Shown here piece after piece: positions 8,504 to 17,490 of a stretch of DNA of 64,000 nucleotides. The stretch's first letter is position 1. The number at the start of each line of letters is the position of its first letter. A program made the translations under genes and the position numbers. The notes under the pieces were generated by a model. The model was not told where the DNA came from and did not search any database. It was given only the letters and a program-made list of their open reading frames with translations. This stretch comes from Paucibacter sp. Y2R2-4 (GTDB taxonomy: Bacteria; Pseudomonadota; Gammaproteobacteria; Burkholderiales; Burkholderiaceae_C), in contig NZ_JAJIRO010000004.1 in the NCBI RefSeq assembly GCF_025717535.1, positions 62,001-126,000 on the forward strand. The letters run 5' to 3'.

Positions 8504-9843
8504 GTCACATGAACAAACCCAGACTCAGCTTCTGGCAGATCGTCAATATGAACATCGGATTCTTCGGCATCCAGTTCAGCTTCGGTCTGCAGCAGAGCAA
8601 TATGAGCCCGATCTACCAGTACCTGGGCGCGGACGAAGCCAGCCTGCCCTTGCTGTGGCTGGCCGGGCCGCTGACCGGCCTGCTGGTGCAGCCCCTGGTC
8701 GGTGCCTTCAGCGACCGCACGGTCAGCCGCTGGGGCCGGCGCACGCCCTACTTCCTGATCGGCGCCCTGCTCTGCAGCCTGGGCCTGCTGGCCATGCCCT
8801 TCAGCCCGACACTGTGGTTTGCCGCCGGCCTGCTCTGGATCCTGGATGCTGCCAACAACGTGACCATGGAGCCCTACCGCGCCTACGTCTCGGACCGGCT
8901 CGACGCCAGCCAGCATTCCTTGGGCTTCCTGACCCAAAGCGCCTTCACCGGCCTGGCCCAGACCCTGGCCTATCTCGCGCCCACCTTGCTGGTGCTGATG
9001 GGCATGGACAAGGACGCGCTGGGCAGCAACAACATCCCCCAGATCACCCTGACGGCTTTTCTCATCGGTGCCGTGTTTTCCATCAGCACGGTCTGGTGGT
9101 CGGTGCGGCGGGTGCCCGAGTTGCCGCTGAGCGCCGCGGAGCTGGCGCAGATACGCCGCCAGCCGCGCGGCCTGGGCGCAGCGCTGCACGAGATCTGGAG
9201 CGCGCTGCGCGAGATGCCGCGCACCATGCGCCAGCTCTGGTGGATGAAGCTGTTCCAGTGGTACGCCATGATGTGCTACTGGATCTACATCGTGCCGTCC
9301 CTGGCCCTGACGCTCTTCCAAAGCAGCGACCCGCATTCCCAGGGCTTCCGAGACGCTGGCCTGGTGAACGGGCAGATCGGAGGCTTCTACAACTTCGTCG
9401 CCTTCCTCGCGGCTTTTGCGATGGTGCCCTTCACCCGGCGCTTCGGCCCCAAGCGCGTGCATGCGCTCTGCCTGGTGCTGGCCGGCGCCGGCATGTGGGC
9501 CATCCCCGAGATCCAGAACCGCTGGCTGCTCCTTCTGCCCATGCTGGGCGTGGGCCTGGCCTGGGCCAGCATCATGGGCAACCCCTATGTGCTGCTGGCC
9601 GGCAGCATCCCGCCCGAGCGCGCCGGCGTGTACATGGGCATCTTCAATATGTTCATCGTCATCCCCATGCTGATCCAGATGGTGACGCTGCCGCTGATTT
9701 ATCACAGCCTGCTGGGCGGCCGCCCGGACCATGTGATCCGCCTGGCCGGCGCCCTGCTGGTTTGTGCCGCCATCGCCATGCTTCGGGTGCAGACCCAGGC
9801 CCGCCCGTCCCCTTTGCCCGAGAACGAAGCCGGCGTGGCCTGA
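8500..9843 (+). CDS. MFS sugar permease (SLC45/sucrose-permease type)
   Basis: Inner-membrane major facilitator protein of 447 residues with about twelve hydrophobic helices. After TM2 it carries the loop [16 protein letters not shown], where the RWGRRxP motif is typical of sucrose/maltose symporters of the SUT/SLC45 type and their bacterial relatives. A second helical half begins near [13 protein letters not shown]. The start ATG overlaps the kinase stop and has AAGGA about 10 bases upstream. Another ATG three codons later (MNKPRLS) is also possible. Sucrose as substrate is inferred from the operon. Confidence 0.9.
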   Translation: MSHMNKPRLSFWQIVNMNIGFFGIQFSFGLQQSNMSPIYQYLGADEASLPLLWLAGPLTGLLVQPLVGAFSDRTVSRWGRRTPYFLIGALLCSLGLLAMPFSPTLWFAAGLLWILDAANNVTMEPYRAYVSDRLDASQHSLGFLTQSAFTGLAQTLAYLAPTLLVLMGMDKDALGSNNIPQITLTAFLIGAVFSISTVWWSVRRVPELPLSAAELAQIRRQPRGLGAALHEIWSALREMPRTMRQLWWMKLFQWYAMMCYWIYIVPSLALTLFQSSDPHSQGFRDAGLVNGQIGGFYNFVAFLAAFAMVPFTRRFGPKRVHALCLVLAGAGMWAIPEIQNRWLLLLPMLGVGLAWASIMGNPYVLLAGSIPPERAGVYMGIFNMFIVIPMLIQMVTLPLIYHSLLGGRPDHVIRLAGALLVCAAIAMLRVQTQARPSPLPENEAGVA

Positions 9844-9861
9844 GCCACGCCGCCCACCGAT

Positions 9862-11355
9862 ATGAAGAACCAAGTCCAACTGATCACCTACGTCGACCGC
9901 CTCGGCGGCCGCCTCGACGGCCAGGACCTGCAGCGCCTGCGCCGCCTGCTGGGCCCGGGCGGCGCGCTCGGTGAGGTCTTCGGCGGCGTGCACCTGCTGC
10001 CTTTCTTCCACGCCATCGACGGCGCCGATGCGGGCTTCGACCCGATCGACCACACCCAGGTCGACCCGCGACTGGGAAGCTGGAGCGACATCAAGGACCT
10101 GACGGCCACCCTCGACGTCATGGGCGATGTGATCGTCAACCACATGTCGAGCAGCTCGCCGCAATTTCTGGACTACTCGACGCACGGCGACGCCTCGCCC
10201 TATGCCGGCCTGTTTCTGACCCTGGATGCGGTCTTCCCGCAGGGCGCCACCGAAGCCGATCTGCTGGCCGTCTACCGGCCGCGCCCGGGCCTGCCGGTAC
10301 AGATGGCCACACTGAAGAACGGCCAGAAGAAGCTGCTCTGGACCACCTTCACCGCCGCCCAGATCGACATCGCTGTGCACCACCCGCAGGGCCGCGCCTA
10401 CCTGCTGAGCATCCTGCAGACCTTTGCCGAGCAAGGCATTCGCATGGTGCGCCTGGATGCGGTGGGCTATGCCATCAAGAAGGCCGGCGCCAGCTGCTTC
10501 ATGATGCCGGAGACTTTTGCCTTCATCGACGAGTTCGCGGCACAGGCACGCGGCTTGGGCATCGAGGTGCTGGTGGAGATCCATGCCTACTACCGGCGCC
10601 AGATCGAGATCGCTGCGCGCGTGGACTGGGTTTACGACTTCGCCTTGCCGCCGCTGGTGCTGCACGCTTTCTTCTTCGCTCAGTCCGGTCCGCTGCAGCA
10701 GTGGATCGCGCAGCGCCCCCGCAATGCGCTGACGGTGCTGGACACGCACGACGGCATCGGCATCATCGACATCGGCGCCGACGCCAGCGACCGCGAAGGC
10801 CAGCCCGGCCTGGTGCCGCCGGCCGAACTCGATGCCCTGGTCGAGCGCATCCACAGCAACAGTGGCGGCGAGAGCCGGCAAGCCACCGGCGCTGCCGCCT
10901 CCAACCTCGATCTGTATCAAGTCAACTGCACCTTCTACGACGCCCTGGGCCGCGACGATGTGCGCTATCTACTGGCGCGAGCGCTGCAGTTCTTCCTGCC
11001 CGGTGTGCCCCAGGTCTACTACGTCGGCCTGCTGGCCGGCCACAACGACATGGAGCTACTGGCCCGCAGCGGCGTCGGTCGCGACATCAACCGCCACTAC
11101 TACGACGAAGCCGAGATTGCCTCAGAGCTGCAGCGACCAGTGGTGCAGCAGCTGGTCCAGCTGATCCGCCTACGCAACAGCCACCCCGCTTTTGCCGGCG
11201 AGTTCAGCAGCGAGGCCAGCAGCCCGCAAGACCTGACCCTGCGCTGGCAAGCCGGCGAACATCGAGTCTCCCTGCAACTGAACTTCGCCTCCCTGGCCCA
11301 TGACTTGAGCTTTAGCACGGCGAACGGAGAAACAAAGCGACTGCAGTTTCGCTGA
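9862..11355 (+). CDS. Sucrose phosphorylase (GH13_18)
   Basis: Cytoplasmic enzyme of 497 residues converting sucrose and phosphate to glucose-1-phosphate and fructose. The sequence follows the Bifidobacterium enzyme closely from its first residues (VQLITYVDRLGG; LPFFHAIDGADAGFDPIDH). The catalytic triad is in place: nucleophile Asp199 in RLDAVGYA, acid/base Glu239 in VLVEIHAYYR, and transition-state stabiliser Asp297 in VLDTHDGIG. ATGAAASNLDLYQVNCTFY and GVPQVYYVGLLAG are also typical. It starts 18 bases after the permease without a clear ribosome-binding site. Xanthomonas-type sux loci use an amylosucrase at this position, so this is an alternative enzyme choice. It saves one ATP per sucrose. 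Confidence 0.95.
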   Translation: MKNQVQLITYVDRLGGRLDGQDLQRLRRLLGPGGALGEVFGGVHLLPFFHAIDGADAGFDPIDHTQVDPRLGSWSDIKDLTATLDVMGDVIVNHMSSSSPQFLDYSTHGDASPYAGLFLTLDAVFPQGATEADLLAVYRPRPGLPVQMATLKNGQKKLLWTTFTAAQIDIAVHHPQGRAYLLSILQTFAEQGIRMVRLDAVGYAIKKAGASCFMMPETFAFIDEFAAQARGLGIEVLVEIHAYYRRQIEIAARVDWVYDFALPPLVLHAFFFAQSGPLQQWIAQRPRNALTVLDTHDGIGIIDIGADASDREGQPGLVPPAELDALVERIHSNSGGESRQATGAAASNLDLYQVNCTFYDALGRDDVRYLLARALQFFLPGVPQVYYVGLLAGHNDMELLARSGVGRDINRHYYDEAEIASELQRPVVQQLVQLIRLRNSHPAFAGEFSSEASSPQDLTLRWQAGEHRVSLQLNFASLAHDLSFSTANGETKRLQFR

Positions 11356-11371
11356 GCGTCCAAACTCAGCG
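11350..11371. terminator. Hairpin between convergent genes
   Basis: Stem CGCTGAG/CTCAGCG with an 8-base loop spans the stop of the phosphorylase gene and the 3' end of the opposing hydrolase gene. There is no U-tract, so terminator function is weakly supported. Confidence 0.35.
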
Positions 11372-12514
11372 ACGCCGCAGCTGGGCCAAGGTCCAATCAG
11401 GCAAGAGCTGCAAATAGCCGGGGGCATAAGCCGCTTCGGCATCCCACAAATAGCGGGCGCTCATGCCCCAGGTCCATTCCTCGGGCCGCTGGGTCTGATA
11501 GCGATCGGCCCGCAAGAGCTGGTGATCGCCGCCGGCAAAGACCTTGACCGCGTGGTGCTGCTGCACCAGCACCTGGTTCGATTGATCGATGGGCCCGGCG
11601 TGCAAGAGCTGGGCATAACGACGCGCCGAAGCAGCAGCGTCCACATTCAGATCTTGCGCCCCCCACACGGCCAAGAAGGGCGCTTGCGCCACGTGCACGC
11701 CGGCACTGGCATCGGCCTGGCGATTCAGCGCCACAAAACGGTAACGCTCGGCCGACAAAGGCGTCGCGTTCGCACCCAAGGGCGGTGGGCTTGCGCTGAG
11801 ATAGCGGGTCAGCGCTTGCCGATAGTCTGCATAACTCAATGCCAAATCGGGCTGCGGCGCGGCCCGCTGCCAGGCCAGCACGGCCTCCACCGCCGCCTCA
11901 TCATCACCCAAGCCCTCACGCCGCAAGCGTTGGCGGGTGAAGTACTCGCCCTGCGAAGCCCAATCGACCGCGCCGCCCACGGTGATCAGAAAAGCCGGCA
12001 TCTGCGGCTGTGGCCATTGCGCCGCCTCGGCCAAGACCCAAGCGCCTTGCGAAAAGCCGATCAAACCTAAACCACGCGGGTCCACCTCGGGGCGCTTTGC
12101 CAGCAAAGCCATGGCAGCGGCGGCCTCTTCGGCGCGTTGCTGCAAGGTCTGGCCCTGCCAGCCCAGGTCTTCGCGGGACTTGCGCAGCGGCAACGATCGC
12201 CCGGTGCCCGGCTTGTCCCAGCTGAAACAGGCAATGCCCGCCTTGAGGAAGGCATTCATCAACAAGGCATAACGATCCAGCCCGCGGTCTTGCGGGCCGT
12301 CTCCATGCACAAACAACACGACCGGATGCGGCCCCGGCCCGCTGGGCAAGAGCAAGCTGCCCGACAGCTGGTAATCCCCCTGGCTGAAGCTCAAGTCCAG
12401 CTGCTGCTGAGCCTTCACCTCATGAGCGGCCAAACGCAGCGCCAAGACCAGCAGCAAGCCCAAACACAGGGCCGCCAGGCCCAGCCAAAAAACACGTCGT
12501 CTCACTCGGTCCAT
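11366..12514 (-). CDS. Membrane-anchored alpha/beta hydrolase
   Basis: Serine hydrolase of 382 residues. An N-terminal hydrophobic helix (about 9-28) after positively charged residues suggests a signal anchor facing the periplasm. The hydrolase core has VVLFVHGDGPQDRG (oxyanion region), the nucleophile elbow GFSQG, and a likely catalytic His in FAGGDHQLL near the C-terminus. The overall shape matches dienelactone-hydrolase/acyl-peptidase-like esterases. Substrate is unknown. It converges on the sucrose operon with 10 bases between stops, so it is probably an independent unit. Confidence 0.87.
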   Translation of the reverse strand: MDRVRRRVFWLGLAALCLGLLLVLALRLAAHEVKAQQQLDLSFSQGDYQLSGSLLLPSGPGPHPVVLFVHGDGPQDRGLDRYALLMNAFLKAGIACFSWDKPGTGRSLPLRKSREDLGWQGQTLQQRAEEAAAAMALLAKRPEVDPRGLGLIGFSQGAWVLAEAAQWPQPQMPAFLITVGGAVDWASQGEYFTRQRLRREGLGDDEAAVEAVLAWQRAAPQPDLALSYADYRQALTRYLSASPPPLGANATPLSAERYRFVALNRQADASAGVHVAQAPFLAVWGAQDLNVDAAASARRYAQLLHAGPIDQSNQVLVQQHHAVKVFAGGDHQLLRADRYQTQRPEEWTWGMSARYLWDAEAAYAPGYLQLLPDWTLAQLRRR

Positions 12515-12560
12515 GCGCGCCGCACACCCTCTTCTTCCATTGCCTTCGACACCATCCGAC

Positions 12561-12854
12561 TCAGTTCTGCGCCAGCTTGCCGCCTTTGATCAGCACCTCG
12601 CTGCTGGCCTTCACCTCCACCGCCTCGCTGGCCTCAAACCGGAGCGTGCGACCCTTGATAACAATGCTGCCGTCTTTTTTCATCAGCAGGCTGGCTTGGC
12701 CAACCACCAGCTCCAAGCTCTCTTCCGCCTCGATACGCAGATGCTTGCCGACTTGCACGCGCAGGTCTTTGGCCACACTCAGCCGAGCCTGCCCGTCAAG
12801 CGCAATGACGCGATCGGCCACGGCAGCCCCCGGCAAGGTCTTGTTTTCAGGCAT
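12561..12854 (-). CDS. Small VgrG/gp5-spike-like beta-repeat protein
   Basis: A 97-residue protein beginning MPENKTLPG, with GGAG 7 bases before the ATG. An open frame continues further upstream but lacks a start with a good site. Residues about 20-97 are short alternating beta-strand units (LRVQVGKHLRIEAEESLELVVG, SLLMKKDGSIVIKGRTLRF, EVKASSEVLIKGGKL). These resemble the C-terminal triple-helix strand repeats of T6SS VgrG/gp5 spikes (DUF2345 style: LKKDGTIEIKG). No other secretion genes are near, and the protein lacks the VgrG core domains. It could be an orphan spike-tip-like protein. Function is not known. Confidence 0.7.
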   Translation of the reverse strand: MPENKTLPGAAVADRVIALDGQARLSVAKDLRVQVGKHLRIEAEESLELVVGQASLLMKKDGSIVIKGRTLRFEASEAVEVKASSEVLIKGGKLAQN

Positions 12855-12888
12855 GCTTGATCTCCGAAATGAAAGCCCGGGCAGGATA

Positions 12889-12920
12889 GCGGATCGCCCT
12901 CGGGCGCGTACGCCATCCGC
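12889..12920. promoter_or_regulatory. Inverted repeat in the urtA upstream region
   Basis: GCGGAT and ATCCGC flank a GC-rich inner stem (GCCC/GGGC) 111 bases before urtA. It may be an operator or a leader structure. No consensus sigma-54 or NtrC site was seen in the 176-base gap. Confidence 0.3.
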
Positions 12921-13030
12921 CGTATATCGTTTCTGCTTCGCGATGCCTACATTGGACCTGTCCCTGAGGCCGGCTGTGGCCCAGGCCCCCGGATTCACCC
13001 ATAGCCCCCCATCCACACAGGAGCGATTCC

Positions 13031-14320
13031 ATGCATCAAGACCAGCCCCGTCGCCGCGCGCTGAAGACCTTCAAAACCCTGGCACTGGCCAGCGCCCTCG
13101 CCAGCCTGGGCTTCACCGGCTTGAACGCTCAGGCCGCCGACACCATCAAGGTGGGCGTGCTGCACAGCCTCTCGGGCACCATGGCGATTTCGGAGACGGT
13201 GCTCAAGGACACCGTCTTGATGGCCATCGACGAGATCAATGCCAAGGGCGGCGTGCTGGGCAAGAAGCTCGAGCCCGTGGTGGTGGACCCGGCCTCCAAC
13301 TGGCCGCTGTTCGCCGAGAAGACCAAGCAGCTGCTGACGCAAGACAAGGTCTCGGTGATCTTCGGCTGCTGGACCTCGGTCTCGCGCAAATCGGTGCTCC
13401 CGGTGGTGGAGGAGCTGAACGGCCTGCTCTTCTACCCGGTGCAATATGAGGGTGAAGAACTCAGCAAAAACGTCTTCTACACCGGCGCCGCGCCCAATCA
13501 GCAGGCGATTCCGGCGGTGGACTATTTGATGAGCAAGGACGGTGGCGGCGCCAAGCGCTGGGTGCTCTTGGGCACCGACTACGTCTACCCCCGCACCACC
13601 AACAAAATCCTGCGCGCCTATTTGAAGACCAAGGGCGTGAAGGACACGGACATCGACGAGAAGTACACGCCCTTTGGCCACAGCGACTATCAAACCATCG
13701 TCGCCGACATCAAGAAATTCTCGGCCGGCGGCAAGACGGCGGTCGTCTCCACCATCAACGGCGACTCCAATGTGCCCTTCTACAAAGAGCTGGGCAATGC
13801 CGGGCTGAAGGCCAAGGACGTGCCGGTGGTGGCCTTCTCGGTCGGTGAAGAAGAGCTCCGCGGTGTGGACACCAAACCGCTGGTCGGCCATCTGGCCGCC
13901 TGGAACTACTTCATGTCCATCAAGAACCCGGCCAATACCGAGTTCATCAAGAAGTGGAGCGACTACGCCAAGGCCAAGGGCTTGGCCGGCCACAAGGACA
14001 AGCCGCTGACCAATGACCCGATGGAGGCCACCTATATCGGCATCCAGATGTGGAAGCAGGCGGTCGAGAAGGCCAAGAGCACGGACGTGGACAAGGTCAT
14101 TGCCGCTATGGCCGGCCAGACCTTTACCGCGCCCTCGGGCATCACCTCCAAGATGGACGAGAAGAACCACCACCTGCACAAGTCGGTGTTCATCGGCGAG
14201 ATCAAGGCCGACGGCCAGTTCAATGTGGTCTGGAAGACACCTGCGCCGGTCAAGGCCAAGCCCTGGAGTCCCTACATCGAAGGCAATGACAAAAAGCCTG
14301 ACGAGCCGGTGAAGAAGTAA
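13031..14320 (+). CDS. urtA: Urea ABC transporter, substrate-binding protein
   Basis: Periplasmic urea-binding protein of 429 residues, first gene of urtABCDE. The signal peptide (about 1-36, cleavage near AQAAD) contains an RRR stretch. The mature part starts IKVGVLHSLSGTMAISE and continues with FGCWTSVSRKSVLPVVEE, FYPVQYEGEE and DPMEATYIGIQMWKQAV, all diagnostic of UrtA rather than branched-chain amino-acid binding proteins. AGGAG lies 7 bases before the ATG. It feeds urea to UrtB/UrtC, energised by UrtD/UrtE. A 135-base gap with GC-rich partial hairpins separates it from urtB; binding-protein genes are often separated this way, giving excess expression. Confidence 0.97.
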   Translation: MHQDQPRRRALKTFKTLALASALASLGFTGLNAQAADTIKVGVLHSLSGTMAISETVLKDTVLMAIDEINAKGGVLGKKLEPVVVDPASNWPLFAEKTKQLLTQDKVSVIFGCWTSVSRKSVLPVVEELNGLLFYPVQYEGEELSKNVFYTGAAPNQQAIPAVDYLMSKDGGGAKRWVLLGTDYVYPRTTNKILRAYLKTKGVKDTDIDEKYTPFGHSDYQTIVADIKKFSAGGKTAVVSTINGDSNVPFYKELGNAGLKAKDVPVVAFSVGEEELRGVDTKPLVGHLAAWNYFMSIKNPANTEFIKKWSDYAKAKGLAGHKDKPLTNDPMEATYIGIQMWKQAVEKAKSTDVDKVIAAMAGQTFTAPSGITSKMDEKNHHLHKSVFIGEIKADGQFNVVWKTPAPVKAKPWSPYIEGNDKKPDEPVKK

Positions 14321-14455
14321 GCCTTTTCTCCTAACTTCTCCTCACTTCTCCCCTCTCGCCCTGCCCTGCTTCCACCCGCCCGCAGCCCCCAGCTTGCGGG
14401 CGCTGGAGGTCTGCGGCTGGCTCCGTGTGCTTCACTTGCTTGAAACGGAACTCCG

Positions 14456-16102
14456 ATGATTTGCACCGGGCGGAAAGCGTCGCCATTGCTGAGCTCGCTT
14501 CGATGGCTGCAGTTGCTGCTGCTGCTGAGCGTGAGCTGCTTGCTCGGTTCGCAGGCTTGGGCCCTGAGCCGCGAACAGGCGCTGGCTATGGCGGCCAGCG
14601 AGGACACCGAGGCGCGCATCGCCGCGATGAATGCCGCACTGGCGGCAGCCGCCCGGAAGCCCGATGCGCGGCTGCAAGCTTTTTTGCAAGCCCTGGCCAA
14701 TGAGGAGCTCAAGCAGGCCGACGCGCAACTGCTGATCGTGTCGGACAGCGGCACCGCAATTGACGCGCTCAGCGGCAAGCCGGTGCCGAAGCTGCCGGCC
14801 AGCTTGGACGATATCCCCGTAAACAACCGCTTGCGCGGCGAGTTAGATCAAGCGCTGGCCGCGCTCAAGCTCTTCAGCGGCACCGCCAAAGAGCGCCTCG
14901 CCGCCGCGCAGGCCTTGCAGCAAGACGCCAGCGAGCAGCGTCTGCCCTTGTTGGACCAAGCCCTGACGCAAGAACCCGACGCCGCGGTACGCAGCGAGTT
15001 ACAACTGGCCCGCGCCGCGGTGCTGAGCGGCAGCCCCGAGGTCGGCAAGCGCCTGCTGGCGGCCAAGCAACTGGGAACATCCGACAGCCCCGCCACCCTG
15101 CTCTTGCTGAACCAGCGCCTGGAAGAAGAGAGCGACCCCGCCGTCAAAAGCGCGCTGCAGGTATCGCTGCGCAAGCTACAAGCCACGCTGGCCTGGGGCG
15201 AGCGACTCGGCGCGCTGTTCTCGGGCCTGAGCCTGGGCAGCATCTTGCTGCTAGTGGCCTTGGGTCTGGCCATCACCTACGGTCTGATGGGCGTGATCAA
15301 TATGGCCCATGGCGAGCTGATGATGATTGGCGCCTATGCCACGTATCTGGTGCACCTGGCCTTTCGCCAATGGCTGCCGCCCAGCTGGTTTGACGCCTAT
15401 CTGTTGGTGGCCCTGCCGGTGGCCTTCTTGAGCGCGGCGGCCGTGGGCGCCTTGATGGAGCGGCTGGTCTTGCGCTGGCTGTATGGCCGTCCTTTGGAGT
15501 CGCTGCTGGCCACCTGGGGTTTGAGCCTGGTGCTGATGCAAAGCGTGCGCAGCCTCTTTGGCGCTCAAAACGTGGGCGTTGAAAACCCCGCCTGGATGAG
15601 CGGCGCCTGGCAGGTCTTGCCGAATCTGAGCCTGCCCTACAACCGGCTTTTGATCTTGCTCTTTGCAGGGCTGGTGTTTGGCGGCATGAGCTTGCTCATC
15701 AAGCGCACCCGCCTGGGCCTCTTCGTTCGCGGCGTGACGCAGAACCGCCCCATGGCCTCGTGCATGGGCGTCAACACCGCCCGCATCGACACCTACGCTT
15801 TTGCGCTGGGCTCCGGCATTGCCGGCCTGGCCGGCTGCGCGCTCAGCCAGGTGGGCAATGTGGGCCCCGACCTGGGCCAGAGCTATATCGTTGATGCCTT
15901 CATGGTGGTGGTGCTGGGCGGCGTGGGTCAGCTGGCCGGCACGGTCTATGCGGCCCTGGGCCTGGGCTTGCTGAACAAGCTGTTGGAGGGCTTTGTTGGC
16001 GCCGTCCTGGCCAAGATCGCAGTGCTGGTGTTCATCATCATCTTCATCCAGAAGCGGCCACAGGGCATCTTCGCGATGAAGGGGCGGGCGGTGGAGGCTT
16101 GA
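14456..16102 (+). CDS. urtB: Urea ABC transporter permease UrtB
   Basis: Inner-membrane permease of 548 residues. A signal sequence is followed by a periplasmic helical domain (about 35-250, Ala/Leu/Glu-rich HEAT-like helices) typical of the long UrtB form. The LivH-like permease comes next, from about residue 255, with GLAITYGLMGVINMAHGELMMIGAY and the C-terminal IIIFIQKRPQGIFAMKGR. The ATG has only a weak site (GGAAC). It is followed by 302 bases carrying a REP-like element before urtC. This is unusual because the remaining urt genes overlap by 4 bases. Confidence 0.96.
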   Translation: MICTGRKASPLLSSLRWLQLLLLLSVSCLLGSQAWALSREQALAMAASEDTEARIAAMNAALAAAARKPDARLQAFLQALANEELKQADAQLLIVSDSGTAIDALSGKPVPKLPASLDDIPVNNRLRGELDQALAALKLFSGTAKERLAAAQALQQDASEQRLPLLDQALTQEPDAAVRSELQLARAAVLSGSPEVGKRLLAAKQLGTSDSPATLLLLNQRLEEESDPAVKSALQVSLRKLQATLAWGERLGALFSGLSLGSILLLVALGLAITYGLMGVINMAHGELMMIGAYATYLVHLAFRQWLPPSWFDAYLLVALPVAFLSAAAVGALMERLVLRWLYGRPLESLLATWGLSLVLMQSVRSLFGAQNVGVENPAWMSGAWQVLPNLSLPYNRLLILLFAGLVFGGMSLLIKRTRLGLFVRGVTQNRPMASCMGVNTARIDTYAFALGSGIAGLAGCALSQVGNVGPDLGQSYIVDAFMVVVLGGVGQLAGTVYAALGLGLLNKLLEGFVGAVLAKIAVLVFIIIFIQKRPQGIFAMKGRAVEA

Positions 16103-16404
16103 ATGACACCCATTGAGCTTGTCCTCATGACCCAGCCCGTCGGGCGAGTGTCTCCGCTCATGTCCTCCGGATCTGGCTTCGCCAGACCCTCCCCCTTTAC
16201 TTCGCTTCAACACTCGCCCGACGCGCTTAGCGGCCTCTCTTCTATCCAGAGCCAAAGCGGCGCCGTAGAAGGCTGGCCGGGTGCTTTGCGGAGCGAAGTA
16301 AAGGAGGAGGCACGGTCGGAGGCCGTGCCGGGGGACATGAGCGCAGTAAAGCGCCCGGTCGGCCTGACCCTCGAGAAGGCCCTATATCAAGCGTCAGAAC
16401 AGCC
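16103..16404. other. Gap between urtB and urtC filled by a repeat element
   Basis: This stretch of 302 bases has no gene. Nearly all of it is the inverted-repeat element described separately. Its right end (16344-16404) contains no strong ribosome-binding site for urtC. Confidence 0.6.
16156..16343. repeat. REP-like paired inverted repeat, copy B
   Basis: The right arm (16290-16343) is GCGGAGCGAAGTAAAGGAGG followed by the hairpin GGCACGG/CCGTGCC and the tail GGGGGACATGAGC. The left arm (16156-16208), read on the minus strand, is GAAGCGAAGTAAAGGGGGAG, then the hairpin TCTGGC-TTC-GCCAGA, then the tail GGAGGACATGAGC. Head and tail are conserved while the stems differ but stay paired, which indicates selection for the hairpins. 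It is the same family as 3361-3560. Confidence 0.75.
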
Positions 16405-17490
16405 ATGAATTTCAAACCGAAAGCTCTCCTCAGCCCCCAAGGCTGGCTCGGCTTCAGCAGCGCGCTGCTCGTCATCGCCTTGCTGGTGCCGGCCCTGAAC
16501 CTGTGGGTGCCTGAGGGTCAGGTCTTGCATTTGAGCGACTATGCGGTGGGCCTGGTCGGCAAGATCATGTGCTACGCCATTTGCGCGCTGGCCATGGACT
16601 TGATCTGGGGCTTTGCCGGCATCTTGTCGCTGGGCCACGGCCTGTTCTTTGCGCTGGGTGGCTATGTGATGGGCATGTATTTGATGCGCCAGATCGGCAG
16701 CGAAGGCCAGTACCAAAGCGCCCTGCCCGACTTCATGGTGTTTCTGGATTGGAAGACCCTGCCCTGGCACTGGAGCTTGAGCGACAGCTTTGCGGCCACG
16801 CTCGTGCTGGTGGTCTTGGTGCCGGGCTTGGTGGCCTTTGTCTTCGGCTACTTTGCCTTTCGCTCGCGCATCAAAGGGGTGTACTTCTCCATCATCACCC
16901 AGGCACTCACCTACGCAGCCATGCTGCTGTTCTTCCGCAATGAAACCGGTTTTGGCGGCAACAACGGCTTTACGGACTTCAAGCGCATCGCCGGCCATGC
17001 GATCGCCACACCCAGCACCCGCATGGCGCTCTTTGTGCTGAGCGGCTTGGCCTTGCTGGGCTTTTATCTGCTGGCCCGCTGGATCACCCAAAGCAAGTTC
17101 GGCCGGGTGCTGCAAGCGGTGCGTGACGCTGAATCTCGGCTGATGTTTTGCGGCTACTCACCGCTGCCTTACAAGCTGACCATCTGGACCCTGTCGGCCG
17201 TCATGTGCGGCGTGGCTGGGGCGCTGTATGTGCCCCAGGTCGGCATCATCAACCCCAGCGAAATGAGCGTGGCCAATTCCATTGAGATCGCGGTCTGGGC
17301 GGCGGTGGGCGGGCGCGGCAGCTTGTTGGGGCCTATCGTCGGCGCCTTTGCGGTGGGCGGGGCCAAGAGCTGGCTGACCGTCAGCGCGCCCGAGATCTGG
17401 CTCTACTTTCTGGGCGCATTGTTCATCGCCGTCACCCTCTTCCTGCCGCATGGCTTGGCGGGTCTGATCAAGAGCCGAGGCAAGACATGA
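16405..17490 (+). CDS. urtC: Urea ABC transporter permease UrtC
   Basis: Inner-membrane permease of 361 residues in the LivM family, partner of UrtB in the translocation pore. Multiple hydrophobic helices are visible with diagnostic stretches ALAMDLIWGFAGILSLGHGLFFALGGY, SIITQALTYAAMLLFFRNETGFGGNNGFTDF (split by short loops) and EIAVWAAVGGRGSLLGPIVGA. The stop overlaps the urtD start by 4 bases (ATGA), so urtC, urtD and urtE are probably translationally coupled. Confidence 0.96.
   Translation: MNFKPKALLSPQGWLGFSSALLVIALLVPALNLWVPEGQVLHLSDYAVGLVGKIMCYAICALAMDLIWGFAGILSLGHGLFFALGGYVMGMYLMRQIGSEGQYQSALPDFMVFLDWKTLPWHWSLSDSFAATLVLVVLVPGLVAFVFGYFAFRSRIKGVYFSIITQALTYAAMLLFFRNETGFGGNNGFTDFKRIAGHAIATPSTRMALFVLSGLALLGFYLLARWITQSKFGRVLQAVRDAESRLMFCGYSPLPYKLTIWTLSAVMCGVAGALYVPQVGIINPSEMSVANSIEIAVWAAVGGRGSLLGPIVGAFAVGGAKSWLTVSAPEIWLYFLGALFIAVTLFLPHGLAGLIKSRGKT

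Noticed and set aside
8392-10920. 842-residue open frame on the minus strand
   Set aside because: It is antisense to the permease and phosphorylase genes, which have clear families. Its product is Gln/His/Ala-rich with no domain, typical of mirrored frames in GC-rich DNA.
16103-16408. 101-residue frame between urtB and urtC
   Set aside because: It runs through the REP-like inverted repeat and into the urtC start, and has no ribosome-binding site or family.
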